From NCBI GenBank assembly GCA_015501075.1, contig JADNYJ010000807.1, positions 1-12,628 on the forward strand: a stretch of DNA of 12,628 nucleotides. Direction: 5' to 3'. Source of the DNA: Gymnopilus junonius. Taxonomy: Eukaryota > Basidiomycota > Agaricomycetes > Agaricales > Galerinaceae. The position numbers were made by a program, and so were the translations under genes. Each line of letters opens with the position of its first letter. Within the stretch, counting starts at the first letter, position 1. Shown here piece by piece: positions 7,903 to 12,628 of the stretch. Below the pieces are notes generated by a model, which worked only from the letters and a program-made list of their open reading frames with translations, did not search any database and was not told the DNA's origin.

Positions 7903-10900
7903 ATGGCCTCGCTGAAGGATGATGATGTCGTTGAAACGAGCGATGTTGAAAAAGTTCTTTCGACTAGCTCTATTACTCCTATCTCTTCGTCCAATGGTCA
8001 CGACAAGGAGAATGAAAATACATATTCACATCAGGTCAATGTTCAGCTCGACTTTGGCGATGTGCAGGTCAGGTCTAGGACGAGTTGGTGGAAAATATGG
8101 TGCGCTTTACTCCAGACCCCATTAGGCTAAACTAACGTATCTAATTTCAATCTACTAGGATACCAAGTGGAACTCCACCGCCACCGAGAAACTCCTTGCA
8201 GCATGCTGCTGTAAGTACTACGCCACCTTATTCTTCCTGAGCTTCATCATTTATTTGAGCCGTAGGAAATCCCTTTGAACACGGCTTCAGTCTTTTCTGT
8301 TCTCACCTATGCTTGGGTAACGCCCATAATGGTGTGTCCCGTCAAATATTTTATGTTGTCCGTCAACGAATGCCCCCGGTAGACTCTTGGCTATCAGAGA
8401 ACTCTGCAAGCAACAGATCTATGGAAATTAGATGACGCACGATCGTCGGAAGTCCTGGCGGAGAAATTTGACGAATCCTGGAAGCAGCGGCAGCAAAAGG
8501 CAGAAACTTGGAACGCTAATTTGGAAAAAGGTCTCATCTCTCCCGGGTTCCTTCGACATGCATTATGGGCCATCCAAGCTCTAGTGACCAGAGGGGGCTA
8601 TGGTAGAAGGAGGAAGGAGCTGGAGAAGAAATGGCGAGAGATTGATGGACGCAGGGCCCCTAGCATTGCACTTGCCCTCAATGACACCATCGGATTTTTC
8701 TTTTGGACTGGAGGAATATTTAAGGTTAGTTTGCAGACTGCATCCTCGATTTACACCTACAACGGTTTCGCAGGTTTTTGGAGACACGTCTCAACTTATG
8801 GGACCAATTTTAATCAAGGTACACTTTTTTCTTGAGGACGACCAGTGGAGGCACAACTGAAGTCTCTTAGGCAATAATCAACTTCGCAAAGAAGAGGGAG
8901 GCTGCAAAGCTAAGCCACGATCCTGTGCCTAATGTGGGAGTTGGCATTGCAATGGCCATAGGTCTATTTTTCCTGACAATGTCGGCTAGTATCGGTCAAC
9001 ACCAGGTTCCTTTAGAACTCTCTATCTGCAGACAGATGTTGACAATGCCGTCTAGTTCTTCTGGCGTTCGATGATAACAGGAGTTTTGGCTCGTGCTACC
9101 CTTATTAAGTCAATTTACAAACGCGGAGTGAATATGACTGGCCGTGCGCGGACAAAGATAACAAATGCCGACCTTGTTAATCACATATCGACTGATGTAG
9201 GTTCTTAGCCGTGACTTCTCTACGCCATTTAATATAGTCCCAGGTTAGTCGAATTGATGCGTGTGCACAGTGGTTTGTAAGTCAGAGGTTTCTATACTCC
9301 GTCGCCATACTTACCAATGTATCATTTAGCACGCTGGTATGTCTGCCTTCACAATTATTGTACTCCGTGATTAACCCGCACACATTAGTCTGGACTGCAC
9401 CCATACAGATTACTGTCTGCCTTATCATATTGCTTTTCCAAGTGCGTCACTCCCTTCTTCTATTGATCAGTATGTTCATGCCTTAGTCAAGCTCGGACCA
9501 TCGGCACTGGCTGGATTCGGTCTTTTCCTTTCAATTGCGCCATTGCAAGAGCGCGCCATGGTGCAGCAATTTCAGATTAGGAAGAGGTCTATGAAATACA
9601 CTGATCAAAGGGCGAAGACGTTACTGGAAGTCCTTGGTAAGGCAATATACGCATCCTGGTCTGTAGTCTCTGAAATCTGCCCCGTAGGATCTATGCGTGT
9701 CGTAAAGTATTTTTCTTACGAAATGCCATTTTTAAACCGTAAGCCACATTATCTTTTATGTATTTTCAACTCACCAAAGCTCCTTAGGCATTTATCGCAT
9801 GAGAGGGAACGAGCTTAGTGGTATCAAAAGCATCCTCGTATCTCAGTCCGCCAAGTAAGCCTCTCTCGTTTCTAAACCTTTGTTGTTGCCGACTGTCTAT
9901 GGAAAGTGTTGCCTTCGCCTTTTCCATCCCTGTTTTAGCTGCCACTCTTGCCTTCGTTACATATACCCATGTAACTCCTGGTTTCGATGTCGCGATAATA
10001 TTTGCATCTCTGAGTTTATTCCAAGCAAGTGAACATGTTTTTTCTCCAACTATTTTCTGACCAGTACACAGTTACTTCGCCAACCTATGATGTTTTTACC
10101 CAGAGCTTTATCGGCGGCTTCTGATGCTCGAAGTGCCTTAGCTCGACTGCAACATGTGTTTAACGCGGAGATCAGAACTGGCGAGAACCTTCACGTAGAG
10201 AAGGACCTGAAATGGGGCCTTCAGGTGGAGAAGCTACCTTTGAATGGGAAGCGGCATGCGTGAACGAAGACAAAAATAGTGAAATGCCCCAGTCAGATTC
10301 TCTTGCGCCGTTCAGAGTTGAAAATGTCGATATGCATGTCCAGCGTGGGTCGTTGATAGCTATCGTCGGTCGCGTGGGTTCTGGAAAATCAAGTCTTCTC
10401 CTGGGCCTCGTTGGAGAAATGAGGAGAGTCAGTGGCACAGTCTCATTTGGAGGGCGGGTAGCATACTGCCCTCAGACAGCTTGGATTCAAAATGCAACTG
10501 TGGTGAGTATTGGGCTTCCTCTTGTTCCAGATTGCATCTCATGACCTGAAGCGCGACAACATTGCATTTGGACAACCCTACGACGAAGAAAGATACTGGC
10601 GCGTTATCGAACAGGCATCGCTTGTGCACGATCTAGAATTGCTAGCGGACGGCGACCTGACGGAGGTGATTATTTTCCTTTCTTCTATGCAATGATGTTC
10701 ATGTTGACTTGCGTAGATTGGCGAGAAAGGCGTAAATCTAAGTGGTGGCCAGAAGCAAAGAGTAATATCTGCTCCTGTGTTGGATAAATGCAGACCTCAC
10801 GTATTCTGTAGATCAACGTCGCCCGAGCTCTTTATTACAATGCCGACGTCATTATAATGGACGATCCATTATCAGCCGGTAAGTTTCTTTTTCTCTTCTC

Positions 10901-12628
10901 GTTGATTTTTCATGAATTAACCTCTATCTAGTGGATGCTCATGTCGGGAAGGCTCTCTTTCGTGATGCTGTATTGGGTGCTCTGCGCAATCAAGGCAAAA
11001 CTGTGATATTTGTGACGCATGCATTGCATTTCCTGTCGCAATGCGATTATATTTACACGATGCGCGAGGGGCGTATAGCAGAGATGGGGACGTATCGGGA
11101 ACTCATTGATGCAAAAGGAGAGTTTGCTAGACTGGACAAGGAGTTCGGTGGCAATGAGAATGATCAGTCGCAAGAACCGCAGGATGTCGCACTATCCAAC
11201 GACCGAGTGAAGGTCAGATTGGTATCGGCAACACGTCTAGCGGTTGGCACAGGCAAATTAGAAGGCAAGCTCATCGTAAAGGAGCATCGGTCGACCGGTT
11301 CTATCTCTTCGGCAGGTAATTGCCAAGTAGCTATTGCGCCGCCAACTACTTATCCCACTCTTGTGATTGTCAGTATACAAGGCTTATCTCTTAGCTGGAC
11401 ATGGCTATCTCATGGCTCCACTTCTCGTTGTGATCATTCTCATGATGCAAGGAAGCCAGCTTGTCAGTTCATATACTCTAGTATGGTGGCAAGAAAAGTC
11501 AGTCATCACAGTCGCTTCCAATATAGATACTAACGTCCTCCCAGTTTCTTCCATCGCTCGTTTTCATTCTATCAAACTTTGTACGCCATATTGGGAGTCT
11601 CGCAAGCTATTTCAACATTTTTACTGTGCGTCTACTTATCTCTCTTTGCACTCACATGTAAATACCTTTTTTAGGGGATGCTGCACCGATGTATTCTCGT
11701 ACTTTGTTTCGCAAAACCTCCACCATGATGGGATCACCAATGTCTTCCATGCGCCTATGTTCTTCTTCGATACTACGGTAAGCCTTATCTGAAAGATCGG
11801 ACTTGATCCCTTATTAGAGCTTTTTTCCATATTATAGCCTATGGGACGTATACTCAGCGTCTTTGGAAAGGACATCGATAGTGATTGTCTTACTGCAACT
11901 CGGTTACTTGTATTGCTGACTTGTTGTGCACAGACATCGACACTCAGCTTCCAGGTCGGTTCCATTTTTTTTAGCACACAACATGCTGACTATTTTCTAT
12001 TCAATTAGTTTCACTCCGCATGCGTCCGTATTTTCCTCTCTGAAGTTCGTTATTTTTTCTGACGTACCATCTAGTTGTGTTGACGATTTCCAATGTCATT
12101 GGCTCTGTTGTCATTATTACTGTCGTTGAGCACTACTTCAGTGAGTTTCACTTCGCCTGAGTGTCAACCTAACCAACTGACTCTATGTAGTCATCGTAGC
12201 TGTCGTCGTATCCCTTGGGTATCAGTATTTCGCGTCGTTCTACAGGGCGAGTGCAAGAGAAGTGAAGCGATTAGGCACGTGTTTGCGCAACTTCAGCGAC
12301 AGCTTGCAATGTTCTGACATAAAAGCTTCTTAGATTCAATGTTACGATCCTTGCTATATTCGCATTTCTCGGAATCTTTGACAGGTATCTAATTTGTCAG
12401 CCCTCTTTCTTTGACATTCCTGACCTTACCAAAGGCTTGCCTACTCTAAGAACATATGGGGAAATACCAAGATTCCTCAAGGATAATGCGTATTACATCG
12501 ACCTTGAAAATCGTGCTTTGGTCCTCACTGTCACTAACCAGAGGTAATGTTTTCACTGCACCAATTCGCCCCAGTTCTAATGGTTTGGAAATGGCAGATG
12601 GCTCTCAATACGCTTGGACTTCTGTGGC
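7903..12628 (+). CDS. ABCC-family (Yor1-like) full-length ABC exporter, 3' end outside window
   Basis: Hand-spliced into 30 exons: 7903-8099, 8159-8210, 8266-8331, 8383-8724, 8774-8818, 8871-9005, 9056-9196, 9244-9276, 9330-9336, 9389-9441, 9492-9636, 9688-9738, 9788-9854, 9907-10024, 10072-10502, 10552-10665, 10717-10761, 10812-10878, 10932-11315, 11374-11497, 11545-11625, 11675-11777, 11838-11880, 11934-11954, 12009-12023, 12075-12140, 12191-12274, 12334-12384, 12435-12543, 12598-end; about 1,074 residues. A hydrophilic N terminus without TMD0 is followed by membrane domain 1 (e.g. SVFSVLTYAWVTPIM, CLIILLFQLGPSALAG). NBD1 has Walker A GRVGSGKS (about 583), QTAWIQNA, signature LSGGQKQR, Walker B VIIMDDPLSAVD (Asp where the catalytic Glu would be, usual for ABCC NBD1) and VTHAL. 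Membrane domain 2 (MAPLLVVIILMMQGSQ, SVVIITVVEHYF) is cut before NBD2. Exon 15 is one base short (see separate entry). Substrate unknown; siderophore export is inferred from the neighbours. Confidence 0.94.
9330..9336 (+). other. 7-nt micro-exon of the ABC gene
   Basis: CACGCTG lies between introns 9277-9329 and 9337-9388 (acceptor TTTAG, donor GTATGT). It gives His-Ala plus one base of Val and completes AQWF-HAV-WTAP, the expected ABCC membrane-domain sequence. Skipping it would shift the frame. Confidence 0.8.
10025..10071 (+). other. GC-AG intron 14 of the ABC gene
   Basis: A 47 bp intron, donor GCAAGT, acceptor TACACAG, with a possible branch CTGAC. It joins ASLSLFQ to LLRQPMMFLPRALS in phase 0, as in homologous ABCC proteins. 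No GT donor in the area keeps this frame. Confidence 0.8.
10214..10217 (+). other. Apparent one-base deletion in a G run of the ABC gene
   Basis: Exon 15 (10072-10502) is 431 nt, but its flanking phases need a multiple of three. The frame before the GGGG run reads EKDLKW, and the frame after it reads GPSGGEATFEWE, the start of NBD1. A fifth G would make both continuous. As written, the frame stops at 10260-10262, before NBD1. This is either a homopolymer sequencing error or a real inactivating frameshift. Confidence 0.75.
12275..12333 (+). other. GC-AG intron 27 of the ABC gene
   Basis: A 59 bp intron, donor GCACGT, acceptor TTCTTAG. It joins SAREVKRL to DSMLRSLLYSHFSES in phase 1. The GT four bases further in leaves phase 2 and the wrong frame. 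Confidence 0.75.

Noticed and set aside
7430..8001. Small ORFs on both strands in the NIS B / ABC intergenic region
   Set aside because: No family features; the minus-strand ones overlap ABC exon 1 and its promoter.
9446..9486. Alternative 41 bp intron between ABC exons 10 and 11
   Set aside because: It also keeps frame but adds VLK before LGPSAL. The 50 bp intron 9442-9491 gives LLFQ-LGPSALAG, which fits ABCC proteins better and has a normal length.
1..12628. Transposon, tRNA, rRNA or CRISPR content
   Set aside because: No transposase-like frames, terminal repeats, tRNA arms or regular repeat arrays were seen on either strand.

Overview
The window looks like nuclear DNA of a filamentous basidiomycete, probably an agaricomycete. 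Genes are broken by many 41-62 bp introns with GT-AG (sometimes GC-AG) ends and CTNAC/CTGAC-like branch sites. The ABC transporter also has the layout of the intron-rich Yor1-like ABCC genes of mushrooms. None of the genes is intact as a simple ORF; the models below were spliced by hand from frame continuity and family motifs.

Layout. (1) Positions 1-1615, minus strand: 5' and central part of a C2-domain protein with a long Pro/Ser-rich tail and the start of a coiled coil. It resembles the fungal cytokinesis proteins Inn1/Fic1, and its 3' end lies outside the window. (2) 1913-4088, minus: NIS (IucA/IucC-type) siderophore synthetase copy A. Its C-terminal half is clean, but several frame breaks in the N-terminal half, one inside the GHPTHP motif, make it a likely pseudogene. 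(3) 5135-7323, minus: copy B, an intact seven-exon NIS synthetase of 628 residues. (4) 7903-12628, plus: a divergently transcribed ABCC exporter, cut by the window edge in its second membrane domain after 30 exons. It carries one apparent single-base frameshift.

How they may work together. NIS synthetases join citrate or related carboxylates to amines or alcohols to form carboxylate siderophores. Most studied basidiomycete siderophores are instead NRPS-made hydroxamates of the ferrichrome type. A tandem NIS pair next to an exporter that shares its upstream region is a candidate carboxylate-siderophore locus. The region upstream of copy A holds a cluster of HGATAR sites, including an exact ATCTGATAA, which is the extended site reported for iron-responsive GATA repressors. 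The B/ABC intergenic region also holds several GATA cores. The cluster, its product and its regulation are inferences; the enzyme and transporter families are well supported.

No tRNA, rRNA, transposon, CRISPR or long repeat was seen.
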